In this document: piece after piece, positions 28,258 through 37,540 of the stretch
How the letters are laid out: every line of letters starts with the position of its first letter
Position numbering within the stretch: position 1 is the first letter of the stretch
Source: JBBPYC01 sp038200275
GTDB taxonomy: Bacteria > Pseudomonadota > Gammaproteobacteria > Burkholderiales > Burkholderiaceae_C
DNA: 60,847 bases
Assembly (NCBI GenBank): GCA_038200275.1
Contig: JBBPYC010000051.1
Location: forward strand, 1-60,847
Direction: 5' to 3'
The notes under the pieces: model-generated
Told to the model about the DNA's origin: nothing
The model's database searches: none
Seen by the model: only the letters and a program-made list of their open reading frames with translations
Translations under genes and position numbers: made by a program

Positions 28258-28303
28258 AGCGCAGTAAGGCGCCCCAGTGCGCCTTGTTCTGGTCGAGAAA
28301 AAC

Positions 28304-28339
28304 ACCCCGCGGTTGCCCTATGCAGCCGCGGGGTATTTT
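28304..28339 (+). terminator. Rho-independent terminator after pilL
   Basis: The nine-base stem ACCCCGCGG / CCGCGGGGT encloses a 13-base loop and is followed by ATTTTG. The A-rich sequence before the stem (GAGAAAAAC) makes it usable from the opposite side as well. Confidence 0.85.
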
Positions 28340-28430
28340 GCATTCAACGGCTGCTGCCCTGCTCACAACCACTGAAATCAGACTGCCCCAATTCCAGCAC
28401 GGGACAGAGGGCCGGCTTTACAGAGCCGTA

Positions 28431-28476
28431 GGCGCCACCCCCGATGGGGGAAGCCGAAAGCCGACCGAAGGGAGCG
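28431..28476. repeat. Dispersed intergenic repeat, copy 1 (3' of zwf)
   Basis: About 46 bases containing the palindrome CCCCCGATGGGGG and then GCCGAAAGCCGACCGAA. A second copy at 34486-34535 differs at only a few positions. Both copies have the same orientation and both lie in convergent gaps just beyond the stop codon of a minus-strand gene. The palindrome could act as a transcription-stop hairpin. Confidence 0.75.
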
Positions 28477-28491
28477 GAGGCTGGAGGCGAG

Positions 28492-29949
28492 CTAATTCTC
28501 TTCGCTCCAGCTGAACCCGTCGCGTGCAATCAAGGCGCTCGCCGCGCTCGGCCCCCAGGTGCCAGACGCGTAGTTGCGAGGGCCGCGCGCATCGGCTTGC
28601 CAACTCTCAAGGATCGGCTCCACCCAGCGCCACGCTTCTTCCTGTTCGTCGCTGCGCACGAACAGATTCAGCCGCCCGGCCAGCACGTCGAGCAGCAGCC
28701 GTTCGTAGGCACCCACCCGCTCGGCGCCAAAGCGTTTGTCGAAGTCCAGATCGAGCTGCACCGGTACAAGCGGCGCATCGGCCGAGCGGTGCTTGCCCTG
28801 GCCCTGCGCGAGCAGATGCAATTCGAGCCCATCGCGCGGCTGCAGGTTGATCAGCAGCCGATTGGCCAACCCGCGCGGCGCTTGAAAGATCGCATGCGGC
28901 GTGGGATTGAAGTTGATCGCAATGTGCGCATCGTGCGCGGCCATGCGTTTGCCGGTGCGGATGTAGAACGGCACGCCGGCCCAGCGCCAGTTCTGGATTT
29001 CGGTGCGCAGTGCGACGAACGTTTCGGTGTTGCTTGCTGGATCCACGCCTGCTTCGTCGCGGTAGGCGGCCAGCGGAGGACCGCCATTGAGCCCGGCGCC
29101 GTACTGACCGCGCACCACATCGGTTTCGAGCGTGGCGGGTGTCCACCGCCTGAGCGCGCGCAGCACCTTGAGTTTTTCGTCGCGAATGGCATCGGCATGC
29201 GCGTTGATCGGCGGCTCCATGCCGATCGCGCATAGCAGTTGCAGCGCGTGGTTTTGCACCATGTCGCGCAGCGCGCCAGTCTGGTCGTAGAACGCGCCGC
29301 GCTTCTCGATCCCGAGCGCTTCGGCGATCGTGATCTGAATGTTGGCGATGTGCTCTCTGCGCCAGATCGGCTCGAACAGCGCATTGCCAAAACGCAGCGC
29401 AAACAGGTTCTGCACCGCCGGCTTGCCAAGGTAGTGATCGATGCGGAACACCTGCCTTTCATCGAAGTGGTGCGCCACAGTTGCGTTGATTTTCCGGTTG
29501 GACACTAGGTCGTGGCCCAGCGGTTTTTCAAGCACGACGCGCGTGTTCGGCTGGTTCAGGCCCGCTGCAGCGACTTTCTCGACCACCGTCGAAAACAGGT
29601 TCGGGGCGGTCGCAACGTACATCACAACGACATCGGCGTTGCGTTGTGCAAGCGTGGCGGCCAGTGCCGGGTAGTCGTCGTCGCGCGACAGGTCCATACG
29701 CTGGTAGAACAGCAATTGCGCGGCGCGCGCCAGATCATCGTCACTCGGGCATTTCTCGCGTTCGATATCGCAGAAGTGCGACACGATGCGTGTGCGGTAT
29801 TCCTCGTGACTCAGGTCGTCACGGCCAACGCCGATGATGCGGCCGTTTGGCGGCAAGGTGCCGTGCCGATGTGCCTGGAACAAGGCGGGGATCAGTTTGC
29901 GCCACGCCAGGTCGCCCGTGCCGCCGAACAAAACGAGATCGAAGCTCAT
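28492..29949 (-). CDS. zwf: Glucose-6-phosphate 1-dehydrogenase
   Basis: The 485-residue enzyme oxidises glucose-6-phosphate to 6-phosphogluconolactone with NADP. The coenzyme motif GGTGDLAWRKLIPALF is at residues 9-24, EKPLGHD at 141-147 and the substrate/catalytic block RIDHYLGKPAVQNL at 169-182. RTGKRMAAHD is also in place. The length is usual for bacterial Zwf. It feeds the pentose phosphate or Entner-Doudoroff route; the usual companions pgl, edd and eda are absent here, but pgi lies 6 kb away. It is divergent from the iron-type ABC transporter. Confidence 0.96.
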   Translation of the reverse strand: MSFDLVLFGGTGDLAWRKLIPALFQAHRHGTLPPNGRIIGVGRDDLSHEEYRTRIVSHFCDIEREKCPSDDDLARAAQLLFYQRMDLSRDDDYPALAATLAQRNADVVVMYVATAPNLFSTVVEKVAAAGLNQPNTRVVLEKPLGHDLVSNRKINATVAHHFDERQVFRIDHYLGKPAVQNLFALRFGNALFEPIWRREHIANIQITIAEALGIEKRGAFYDQTGALRDMVQNHALQLLCAIGMEPPINAHADAIRDEKLKVLRALRRWTPATLETDVVRGQYGAGLNGGPPLAAYRDEAGVDPASNTETFVALRTEIQNWRWAGVPFYIRTGKRMAAHDAHIAINFNPTPHAIFQAPRGLANRLLINLQPRDGLELHLLAQGQGKHRSADAPLVPVQLDLDFDKRFGAERVGAYERLLLDVLAGRLNLFVRSDEQEEAWRWVEPILESWQADARGPRNYASGTWGPSAASALIARDGFSWSEEN

Positions 29950-30098
29950 AGAGTGGGCTTGAGTTCAAAGTGACGATTCACTCATGGTACTTGTCCCGAT
30001 TCGAAGCATGGCCTCGCATGGCTAAGCTTGCGCACCAGACCGACAGCGGGTCGCACACCGGGCCCGCAGTGGGTCGTTTTTCTCGAACGGAGCACAGC

Positions 30099-31112
30099 AT
30101 GAACCAATTTCTCATCGCCATCGCGCTCGCAGCCGTGTCGGCCAGCGCAGCCGCCCAAGGCACCGTCAACGTGATCTGCTCGGTGCAGGCCGAGTGGTGC
30201 AACGCGGTGGCCACCACCTATGCACGTGAGACCGGCGCCAAGATCAACATCACACAAAAAGGCTCGGGCGAAGCGCTGGCCCAGCTGATCGCTGAAAAGC
30301 AGAACCCGAAGACCGATGTCTGGTTCGGCGGCACTGGGGACCCGCACCTGCAGGCGGCCGAGCAGGGGCTGACAGCCGAGTACCAGTCGCCGATGCTGTC
30401 AAAGCTGCATCCGTGGGCGCAGCAGCAGGCCAAACAGTCCGGCTACAAGACGGTCGGCATCTATTCCGGCCCGCTCGGCTTCGGCTACAACACCGAGCTT
30501 CTGGCCAAGAAGAAGATGGATGTGCCCAAGACCTGGGCCGACTTGCTGAAGCCCGAATACAAGGGGGAGATTCAGGTGGCCAACCCGGCATCGAGCGGCA
30601 CCGCCTACACCATGGTCGCCACGCTCGTGCAGCTGATGGGCGAGGACAAAGCGTTCGAGTACATGAAACAGCTGCACCCGAACATCGGCCAGTACACACG
30701 CTCAGGCACCGGCCCGATCAAGGCGGTGGCGCGCGGTGAGACGGCCGTGTCGATCAGCTTCGTGCACGACGGACCGGGCGAGAAGATGCAGGGCTTCCCC
30801 GTCGAGACGATCACGCCGTCGGACGGCACCGGCGCCGAGATCGGCTCGATGAGCCTGATCAAAGGCGCACGCAATCTGGAAGCGGCCAAGAAGTTCTACG
30901 ACTGGGCATTGACACCGGCCGCGCAGGAACTGGCTGCGGCGAGCAAGCAGTTTCAGCTGCCGAGCAACCCCGCCACCAAGCTCGACCCGAATATCCCGGA
31001 CTTCAAGAAGATCCACTTCATCGACTACGACTACGCGAAGTACGGCAGCAGCGCGGAGCGCCGCAGGTTGATCGCACGTTGGGAAAAAGACGTGAATTCG
31101 CTGCCGCGCTGA
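30099..31112 (+). CDS. ABC transporter periplasmic substrate-binding protein, ferric-iron type
   Basis: A 337-residue protein with a clear signal peptide (MNQFLIAIALAAVSASAAAQ). The mature part starts TVNVICSVQAEWCNAVATTYARETG and has KINITQKGSGEALAQLIAEK, DVWFGGTGDPHLQAAEQGL and NPASSGTAYTMVATLVQLMG, the pattern of the AfuA/FbpA and phosphonate-like group of binding proteins. Ligands in this group range from ferric iron to phosphonates, polyamines and sugar phosphates. The FbpA iron tyrosines cannot be confirmed by eye, although a YDY pair occurs near the C-terminus. It is the first gene of a complete three-gene importer. Confidence 0.87.
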   Translation: MNQFLIAIALAAVSASAAAQGTVNVICSVQAEWCNAVATTYARETGAKINITQKGSGEALAQLIAEKQNPKTDVWFGGTGDPHLQAAEQGLTAEYQSPMLSKLHPWAQQQAKQSGYKTVGIYSGPLGFGYNTELLAKKKMDVPKTWADLLKPEYKGEIQVANPASSGTAYTMVATLVQLMGEDKAFEYMKQLHPNIGQYTRSGTGPIKAVARGETAVSISFVHDGPGEKMQGFPVETITPSDGTGAEIGSMSLIKGARNLEAAKKFYDWALTPAAQELAAASKQFQLPSNPATKLDPNIPDFKKIHFIDYDYAKYGSSAERRRLIARWEKDVNSLPR

Positions 31113-31149
31113 AAGCTGCGCGTTGCGCGGCGCACCCCACAACGCCGCC

Positions 31150-33378
31150 ATGGCGGCAGCGGCTCGGCGTTCGCGGACCCTCATCTGGTGCTGGGTCGTC
31201 ATCGGCTTGTCTGGCTACCTTGTGCTGCCTTGGTATGCGATCCAGGACTCGGTCTGGTATGCGGCGCTGGGCCAGACATTCGGCACCAGCGAGGGCGCCA
31301 ACGGGCTGATGCAGGCCGCTGTGCTCGGGCGGCGGTGGCTGTTTATCGGACTGCTGGGTCTGGCGCTGTGTGCGGTTGGCGCTTGTCAAGCAGCCGGCCG
31401 CGCGCAGGGGCGTTGGCTGCTTGCCGGGGGCGGGCTCGGTGCGCTGGCGCTTCTGTTGTCCGGTTTCCTGATCGGTGCGCAGGGATGGAACGTGGCGGCG
31501 TTTCAGGAATGGTTCGGCGAGCCGGCGGTGAACCAGTTTGGCATCGGTGCGGGCGGCTTCGTGGCGTTGACTGCGTTGCTGCTGCTGGCCGCCTTTGGGC
31601 TGAGCCGCCTTGGATTCTTCAGAGGCGATTTGTTCGTTGCAGGCGCGGTGATCGGCTGCGGCGTGCTGCTCGCGCTGTTCATCGCGTATCCGGTCGGCAA
31701 GGCGCTGGCCGGTGCGTTCATGGATGCGGACGGCGCATGGTCCCTGCCGGCGTTTGCCGAGCGCGTGTTCACCGAACGGATCTGGGGCGTGGCCTGCGTC
31801 ACCGGCGCCGCGCGCTGCGGTGTCGCATGGAACACGCTGGTGCTGGCGCTGCTGACGGCGGCTGGCACCACGTTTTTAGGCACCTTGATGGCGCTGCTGG
31901 CCGAGCGCGGCAATCCGCGTTTGGGTGCACCGCTCAAGGTGCTGGCGCTGCTGCCGATCATCACGCCGCCGTTCGTGGTGGGTCTCGGGCTGATCCTGCT
32001 GTTCGGCCGCGCCGGCGTCGTGAATCAACTGCTGGAGAGCGCCTTCGGCATCCCGCCGACGCGCTGGTTCTACGGCATGCCGGGCGTGCTGGTGGCGCAG
32101 TTGTTCGCGTTCACGCCGATTGCCTTCATGATCATGCGCGGCGTTGTGCAGGGCGTGTCGCCGAGTCTGGAGGAGGCCGCGCAAATGCTGCGCGCAGACC
32201 GCAGGCGTGCGTTCTTCACGATCACGTTGCCGCTGATCAAGCCGGGGCTGGCGAACGCGTTTCTGGTCGGCTTCATCGAGAGCATGGCCGACTTCGGCAA
32301 CCCCATCGTGGTCGGCGGCCAGTTCGCGGTGTTGTCGACCGACATCTTCTTTGCGATCGTCGGCGCGCAGTACGACCAGGGCCGCGCCGCGTCACTGGCC
32401 TGGGTGCTGACGATTTTCGCGCTGGCCGTGTTCGCGCTGCAACGCGGCGTGTTGGGCAAGAAAAACTACACCACCGTCAGCGGCAAGGGCGACAGCGGTG
32501 TGGCGATGGCGCTGCCCGACGGCGTGCGCAGGACCGTCTATGCGGTGGCACTGCCGTGGATCGCGTTTACCTTGGTGGTCTATCTGTTCGCGTTTGCCGG
32601 CGGGTTCGTGCAGACCTGGGGCCGCGACTACACGCCGACGCTCGTGCACTTCAAGACCGCATTCGGGCTGGAATGGGGCGAGTTCGGGCTGGTCTGGGCC
32701 GGCACCGCGTGGAGTTCGCTGTTCACCACGCTGAAGCTCGCCGGCATTTCCGCGCCGATCACCGCCGGGCTTGGGTTGCTGATTGCGTGGCTGCTGGCGC
32801 GCACCGAATTCAAGGGCCAGGGCACGTTCGAGTTCGGCGCGCTGCTGGCGTTCGCGATTCCCGGCACCGTGCTGGGCGTCAGCTACATCCTTGCGTTCAA
32901 CGTGCCGCCCTTCGAGCTGACCGGCACCGGGCTGATCATCGTGCTGTGTTATCTGTTTCGCAATCTGCCGGTGGGTGTGCGCGCGGGCGCGGCGGCGTTC
33001 AAACAGCTCGATCGGTCGCTCGACGAGGCGTCGTTGATGCTGCGCGCGTCCACATCGCAGACGCTCATTCACGTCGTGCTGCCGCTGCTCAAGCCCGCGC
33101 TGGTGGCGGCCCTTGTCTACAGCTTCGTGCGCGCGATGACGACGGTGAGCGCCGTGATCTTTCTGGTGACGGCAGAAAACGAACTGGCCACCACTTACAT
33201 CATTGGCCGTGTCGGCAACGGTGACTACGGGGTGGCGCTTGCGTACTGCACGGTGCTGATCGTGCTGATGTCGATCGCCATCGCGCTGATCCAGTTCGTG
33301 GTCGGCGAACGCAAGCTCGGCCGCCGCGCGGCGCTGCTGCCGATGCGCACCACAGCCGCGACACGCACGGGAGTTTGA
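31150..33378 (+). CDS. ABC transporter permease, fused two-module (AfuB/FbpB type)
   Basis: The 742-residue membrane protein contains two BPD_transp modules in one chain. The two EAA loops that contact the ATPase are SLEEAAQMLRADRRRAFFTI (about residue 340) and SLDEASLMLRASTSQTLIHV (about 625). About four extra hydrophobic segments precede the first module (WCWVVIGLSGYLVLPW and others). Fused permeases of this kind are usual for FbpB-type iron importers. The start is set at MAAAARRSR; an ATG nine codons upstream is also possible. The gene lies 37 bases after the binding protein and 4 bases before the ATPase, so the three form one operon. Confidence 0.92.
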   Translation: MAAAARRSRTLIWCWVVIGLSGYLVLPWYAIQDSVWYAALGQTFGTSEGANGLMQAAVLGRRWLFIGLLGLALCAVGACQAAGRAQGRWLLAGGGLGALALLLSGFLIGAQGWNVAAFQEWFGEPAVNQFGIGAGGFVALTALLLLAAFGLSRLGFFRGDLFVAGAVIGCGVLLALFIAYPVGKALAGAFMDADGAWSLPAFAERVFTERIWGVACVTGAARCGVAWNTLVLALLTAAGTTFLGTLMALLAERGNPRLGAPLKVLALLPIITPPFVVGLGLILLFGRAGVVNQLLESAFGIPPTRWFYGMPGVLVAQLFAFTPIAFMIMRGVVQGVSPSLEEAAQMLRADRRRAFFTITLPLIKPGLANAFLVGFIESMADFGNPIVVGGQFAVLSTDIFFAIVGAQYDQGRAASLAWVLTIFALAVFALQRGVLGKKNYTTVSGKGDSGVAMALPDGVRRTVYAVALPWIAFTLVVYLFAFAGGFVQTWGRDYTPTLVHFKTAFGLEWGEFGLVWAGTAWSSLFTTLKLAGISAPITAGLGLLIAWLLARTEFKGQGTFEFGALLAFAIPGTVLGVSYILAFNVPPFELTGTGLIIVLCYLFRNLPVGVRAGAAAFKQLDRSLDEASLMLRASTSQTLIHVVLPLLKPALVAALVYSFVRAMTTVSAVIFLVTAENELATTYIIGRVGNGDYGVALAYCTVLIVLMSIAIALIQFVVGERKLGRRAALLPMRTTAATRTGV

Positions 33379-33382
33379 ACGC

Positions 33383-34429
33383 ATGAGCAACGGCATCGAG
33401 TTTCGCAACGTGACCAAGCGCTACGGCGGCGATGAGCGCGCACCGCTGGCCGTCAAGGGCATCAGCTTCGAGGTGCCGCAGGGCACGCTGACGACCATCC
33501 TGGGGCCATCCGGCTGCGGCAAGACCACCACGCTGCGCATGATCGCGGGACTCGAGTCGGCGACCTCGGGCACCATCGTGATGGGTGGGCGGGACGTGAC
33601 CACACTGGGCCCGAGCGAGCGCAACGTCAGCATGATGTTTCAGAGCTATGCACTGTTCCCGCACATGAACGTGCTGGAGAACGTCGGCTACGGCCTGCGC
33701 ATGAGCGGCGCGACGAAGAAGGATGCCGCGCGCCGCGCCAACACCGCGCTCAAGGGCGTCGGTCTGGTCGGCTTCGATGAGCGGCTGCCGAGCGAGTTGT
33801 CGGGCGGGCAGCAGCAGCGTGTGGCTCTGGCGCGCGCGCTGGTATTGGAGCCCGCGGTGCTGTTGTTCGACGAACCGCTATCGAACCTCGATGCGCGGCT
33901 GCGCCGCGAGATGCGCGACGAAATCCGCGCGATCCAGCAGCGCTTGCAGCTCACGGTTGCCTACGTCACGCATGACCAGAGCGAGGCCCTGGCCGTCTCC
34001 GACCAAATCATCGTGATGGATCACGGCGTGATCGCGCAGCGTGGCACACCGGCCGAACTCTACGGCCGGCCCGCAAGCGAGTTCGTGGCCGGCTTCATGG
34101 GCGAGGCGGTGGTGTTCTCAGCCACCGCGCACGAAGACGGGCAGGTGATGCTCGGCCCGTTGACCCTGCAGCCCCGTCACCAGGTCGCGCGCGGTGCCGT
34201 CAAGGTGGCCGTGCGGCCCGAAGCCTGGCGGATCGGCGCTGCATCCGGACTTCCTGCGACCTGCATCAAGGCGTCGTATCTCGGGAGCTGCTACGAGTAC
34301 CGATTTGACACCCCGATCGGCGCGGTGTTCGTCGTTTCCAACGATCTGGCACAGCCGCTGGTCGCAGGCGCGCAGACGCAACTCGCGTTGGCCGTACATG
34401 GCGTGTCGATGGTGCCTGACGCAGTCTGA
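33383..34429 (+). CDS. ABC transporter ATP-binding protein, FbpC/PotA type
   Basis: A 348-residue ATPase that powers the preceding permease. Walker A GPSGCGKT is at 41-48, the Q loop FQSYALFPH near 86, the signature LSGGQQQR at 139-146, Walker B LLFDEPLSNLD at 160-170 and the H loop VTHDQSEA near 195. The last 100 residues form a TOBE-type regulatory domain (PEAWRIG, YLGSCYEYRF). The family includes iron, spermidine, sulfate and 2-aminoethylphosphonate importers; the companion genes favour the iron(III)/AfuABC group. Confidence 0.93.
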   Translation: MSNGIEFRNVTKRYGGDERAPLAVKGISFEVPQGTLTTILGPSGCGKTTTLRMIAGLESATSGTIVMGGRDVTTLGPSERNVSMMFQSYALFPHMNVLENVGYGLRMSGATKKDAARRANTALKGVGLVGFDERLPSELSGGQQQRVALARALVLEPAVLLFDEPLSNLDARLRREMRDEIRAIQQRLQLTVAYVTHDQSEALAVSDQIIVMDHGVIAQRGTPAELYGRPASEFVAGFMGEAVVFSATAHEDGQVMLGPLTLQPRHQVARGAVKVAVRPEAWRIGAASGLPATCIKASYLGSCYEYRFDTPIGAVFVVSNDLAQPLVAGAQTQLALAVHGVSMVPDAV

Positions 34430-34485
34430 TTGCCAGCCGCCAGCCTCATTCGCGTGCCGCAACCCCTCCCAGAAACAGTCCAGCG

Positions 34486-34535
34486 GGCGCCGCCCCCGAT
34501 GGGGATAGCCGAGAGCCGACCGAAAGGAGCGAATC
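34486..34535. repeat. Dispersed intergenic repeat, copy 2 (3' of the NHL-repeat gene)
   Basis: This copy reads GGCGCCGCCCCCGATGGGG and continues GCCGAGAGCCGACCGAAAGG. It matches copy 1 at 28431-28476 with a handful of substitutions over about 45 bases. It lies between the convergent ends of the ABC ATPase gene and the NHL gene, 13 bases beyond the latter's stop. Confidence 0.75.
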
Positions 34536-34547
34536 CTGGGGGTGAAC

Positions 34548-35672
34548 TCACTGCTTTATGAATCGCTGCACGCGCTTGCCCGTGTCGACTTCCGCCGTAT
34601 AAATGCTGCCCTGCGAATCGATCGCGATGTTGTGTACCCAATGGAAGTCGCCAGCCTGCCGGCCCGAGCGGCCGAACGTGCCAAGCACCTTGCCGCTTTC
34701 GCGCTCAGTGATCCGCACCTCGTTGTTGGTGCCATCGGCAATCAGCAAATAACGCTGCGCCGGGTCTTCGGACGGGACCAGGTCCCAGACCGAGCCGGAG
34801 CCCTGCGTCGCGGGCTCGTAGGCGAACTGCCGCACGAACTCGCCGTTTTTCTTGAATACCTGAATCCGGTTGTTGTTGCGGTCGCAGACGTAGACCAAGT
34901 CGTCCTTCATCAACCGCACGCAGTGCACGGGGTTGCCGAACTGCGGCGACTCGGGGTTGTAGTCGGGCAGCTTGGTGTCGTCGGGCTTCTTGCCGTACGC
35001 GCCCCAATGACGCTTGTACTGGCCGCTGCTCGCATCGAACACGATCACACGACGGTTGCCGTAGCCGTCGGCCACGTACAGCTCGTCGGCGGCCGGATCC
35101 AGTTCCATGTGCGCGGGGCGGCCGAGTTGCTCCGCGTCGTTGCTGCCTTTGCTCTCCCCCGGCTTGCCGATCTGCAGCAGAAATTTGCCGGCCTTGTTGA
35201 ACTTCAACACCATGTGGTCCTTCGGCCCATTGCCGCCGATCCAGACGTTGTTTTTCGGGTCCACATAGATGCCGTGCTCGTTGCCCGGCCAGTCGTAGCC
35301 TTCGCCTTTGCCACCCCACGATTGCAACAGCTTGCCTTTGCGGTCGAACTGCAGCACCGGTGGCGCAGCGATGCAGCACTTCGAACGCTTCGGGGTCAGC
35401 GCCGCACCGCGCTCGTCGTCCGTCAAGGACGCGGGCCGATGCAACACCCAGATGGTGTCGTCGCTGGCCACCGCGATGCCGGCGACCTGGCCCAGCAGCC
35501 AGTTGTTCGGCAGCGGCTTGGGCCACATCGCGTCGACCCCATAACGCGGACCACCGCTGGCCTCAGAAGCGCCTTCGATGCGCTGTGCGACCTGTTGCGC
35601 TGTCTGCGCGTGGGTGGTCATGGTCAGCGCGGCCACACTGGCAGCAAGCAGGATTCTTCGCAAAGGGCGCAT
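34548..35672 (-). CDS. Secreted NHL-repeat beta-propeller protein
   Basis: A 374-residue exported protein starting MRPLRRILLAASVAALTMTTHAQ, a clear signal peptide, after a GGAGACC ribosome site. The mature part is built of NHL/peptidyl-alpha-hydroxyglycine-lyase-like repeats: GIAVASDDTIWVLHR, HGIYVDPKNNVWIGG, DELYVADGYGNRRVIVFDA, LVYVCDRNNNRIQVF and HNIAIDSQGSIYTAEVD. Each forms one propeller blade. The substrate is unknown. Conserved cysteines occur in KRSKCCIAAPP. The open frame extends upstream to 36029 across the pgi promoter region, but that part lacks homology. It is divergent from pgi. Confidence 0.87.
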   Translation of the reverse strand: MRPLRRILLAASVAALTMTTHAQTAQQVAQRIEGASEASGGPRYGVDAMWPKPLPNNWLLGQVAGIAVASDDTIWVLHRPASLTDDERGAALTPKRSKCCIAAPPVLQFDRKGKLLQSWGGKGEGYDWPGNEHGIYVDPKNNVWIGGNGPKDHMVLKFNKAGKFLLQIGKPGESKGSNDAEQLGRPAHMELDPAADELYVADGYGNRRVIVFDASSGQYKRHWGAYGKKPDDTKLPDYNPESPQFGNPVHCVRLMKDDLVYVCDRNNNRIQVFKKNGEFVRQFAYEPATQGSGSVWDLVPSEDPAQRYLLIADGTNNEVRITERESGKVLGTFGRSGRQAGDFHWVHNIAIDSQGSIYTAEVDTGKRVQRFIKQ

Positions 35673-35885
35673 GAGAGGTCTCCGTTGGAATGGTTTGTTT
35701 GAGATCGACTGGATACGCAACCGAACAGCAGGTTGCCAAAGTACCTTGCCACGCAGGCGGTGAAATGGCAACCCGTGCGGCCACGATCGGTTGGGTTCGA
35801 CGGCGTCGATGGGGTCCGCACCCGACTCGATAATGTTTGAAACCACAAACGCCTGCCGCTTGCAGGCCGCCTCAAGGAACCCTGA

Positions 35886-37479
35886 ATGAGCACGATCCGT
35901 TGCGACCGAACCCATGCCTGGAGTGCGCTCGGCCTGCATCACGAAGCAGCCGGCAAAGCCTTCGACCTGCGCGATGCGTTTGCCAACGATGCCGATCGCT
36001 TCGCGCGCTTCAGCCAACAGGCGCCGCATTTCTTTGCTGACCTGTCAAAGAATCTGATTGATGACCGCACGCAGGCACTGCTGCTCGGTCTGGCGCGCGA
36101 AGTCGGTCTCGAATCCAGGCGCGATGCAATGTTCGCGGGCGAGGCGATCAACCCTACGGAAGATCGCGCCGTGAATGCACTTCTTATTGAGAAAACCGGC
36201 TGAGGCGCACGCCCAGTCGTCGTCTGGAGCTACAAAAAAAGAAGCAATCAAGATAAGTGATGTGTTGTCTCAGGTGCATTCCACGCTCGACGCCATGCTG
36301 GCCTACGCCGATCAGGTGCGCGGCGACCACACCATCACCGACGTCGTCAACATCGGCATTGGCGGCTCGGACCTCGGTCCGCAGATGGCGGTGTTGGCGC
36401 TCGACCAGTTCGTGCAGCCGGGCAAGCGCTTTCACTTCGTCTCGAACGTCGACGGGCACGAACTTGCCAGCGTACTGAAAGGGCTGGCGCCCGAGCACAC
36501 GCAGTTCTTGATCGCGTCCAAAACCTTCGCCACCGCGGAGACGATGACCAACGCGCAATCGGCCAAGCGCTGGTTCGAGCAGTCCGGTGGCGGTGACATG
36601 GCGAAGCATTTCGCAGCGCTAACGACGAATGTGGAAGCCGCGCGCGCGTTCGGCATCGACACCATGTTCGGATTTTGGGATTGGGTCGGCGGGCGCTATT
36701 CGCTATGGTCAGCGATCGGGTTGCCGATTGCGCTGACCGTGGGGTCGGTGGGCTTTCGCCAACTGCTGGCCGGCGCCCATGCGATGGACGAGCACTTTCG
36801 CACCGCGCCCCTGGAGCGCAATCTGCCGGTGCGGCTTGGCCTGCTCGACGTCTGGTATCGCAACTTTCACGGCTTCACCAGCCGCTGCATGGCGCCTTAT
36901 CACAGCGCGCTCAAGCGGTTGCCGGCTCACCTGCAGCAGCTCGAGATGGAGAGCAACGGCAAGTCAGTCGACAGCGACGGCCAGGCGGTCGCGTACGGCA
37001 CGTCACCCGTGCTCTGGGGCGAACCGGGCACCAACGGGCAGCACGCGTATTTTCAGATGCTGCATCAGGGCACCGATGTGATCCCAGCCGAGTTTCTTGC
37101 GGTGCGCGATGCAGCCCACGCACTTGAAGGCCATCACGACAAGTTGCTGGCCAACGCGCTGGCGCAAGCCCAGGCGTTGATGCTCGGGCAAGCGGATGCG
37201 GGCGGCCACAAGCACTTCCAGGGCAATCGGCCCAGCACCTTCTTCGTCTTCGACAAACTCACGCCCGAGGCGCTCGGCGCGTTCCTTGCGCTGTACGAGC
37301 ACCGCGTGTTCACAAGCGGCGCGGTTTGGGGCATCAACAGTTTTGATCAGTGGGGCGTCGAGTTGGGCAAGGTGCTCGCCAAGGACATCGAGCCGCGGCT
37401 GGCATCGGGTGACGCAATCGGGCTCGATGCGTCGACCGCAGGGTTGCTCGCGCGCTTGCGTGGCCGATCGCAGACCTGA
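35886..37479 (+). pseudogene. pgi: Glucose-6-phosphate isomerase, split by a single-base frameshift
   Basis: The first frame (35886-36203) gives MSTIRCDRTHAWSALGLH and runs to AGEAINPTEDRAV, matching the Pgi N-terminus. It then diverges and stops. The second frame (36175-37479) picks up exactly where the family continues, HFLLRKPAEAHA. It carries the rest: DVVNIGIGGSDLGPQMA, SKTFATAETMTNA, FWDWVGGRYSLWSAIGLPI, WGEPGTNGQHAYFQMLHQG, FLAV and GAVWGINSFDQWGVELGK. Removing one A in GTGAATG at 36174 joins them into a chain of about 530 residues. All catalytic blocks are otherwise intact, so the change is recent or is a sequence error. Confidence 0.9.
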
Positions 37480-37540
37480 GAGACTGCGCTGGTCGCTCGG
37501 CCGATCGTGAAGCAGTCCGGCCGCTTGCCCGATGCGGCCA

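Noticed and set aside
31188..33224. A 678-codon frame on the plus strand within the permease gene
   Set aside because: It is an alternative frame of the fused permease, Arg/Gly/Ala rich, with no membrane segments or motifs. The overlapping frame encodes a clear permease.
36175..37479. pgi split as a programmed frameshift
   Set aside because: There is no slippery heptamer or downstream structure at GTGAATG, and Pgi is not known to use recoding. A plain indel is simpler.
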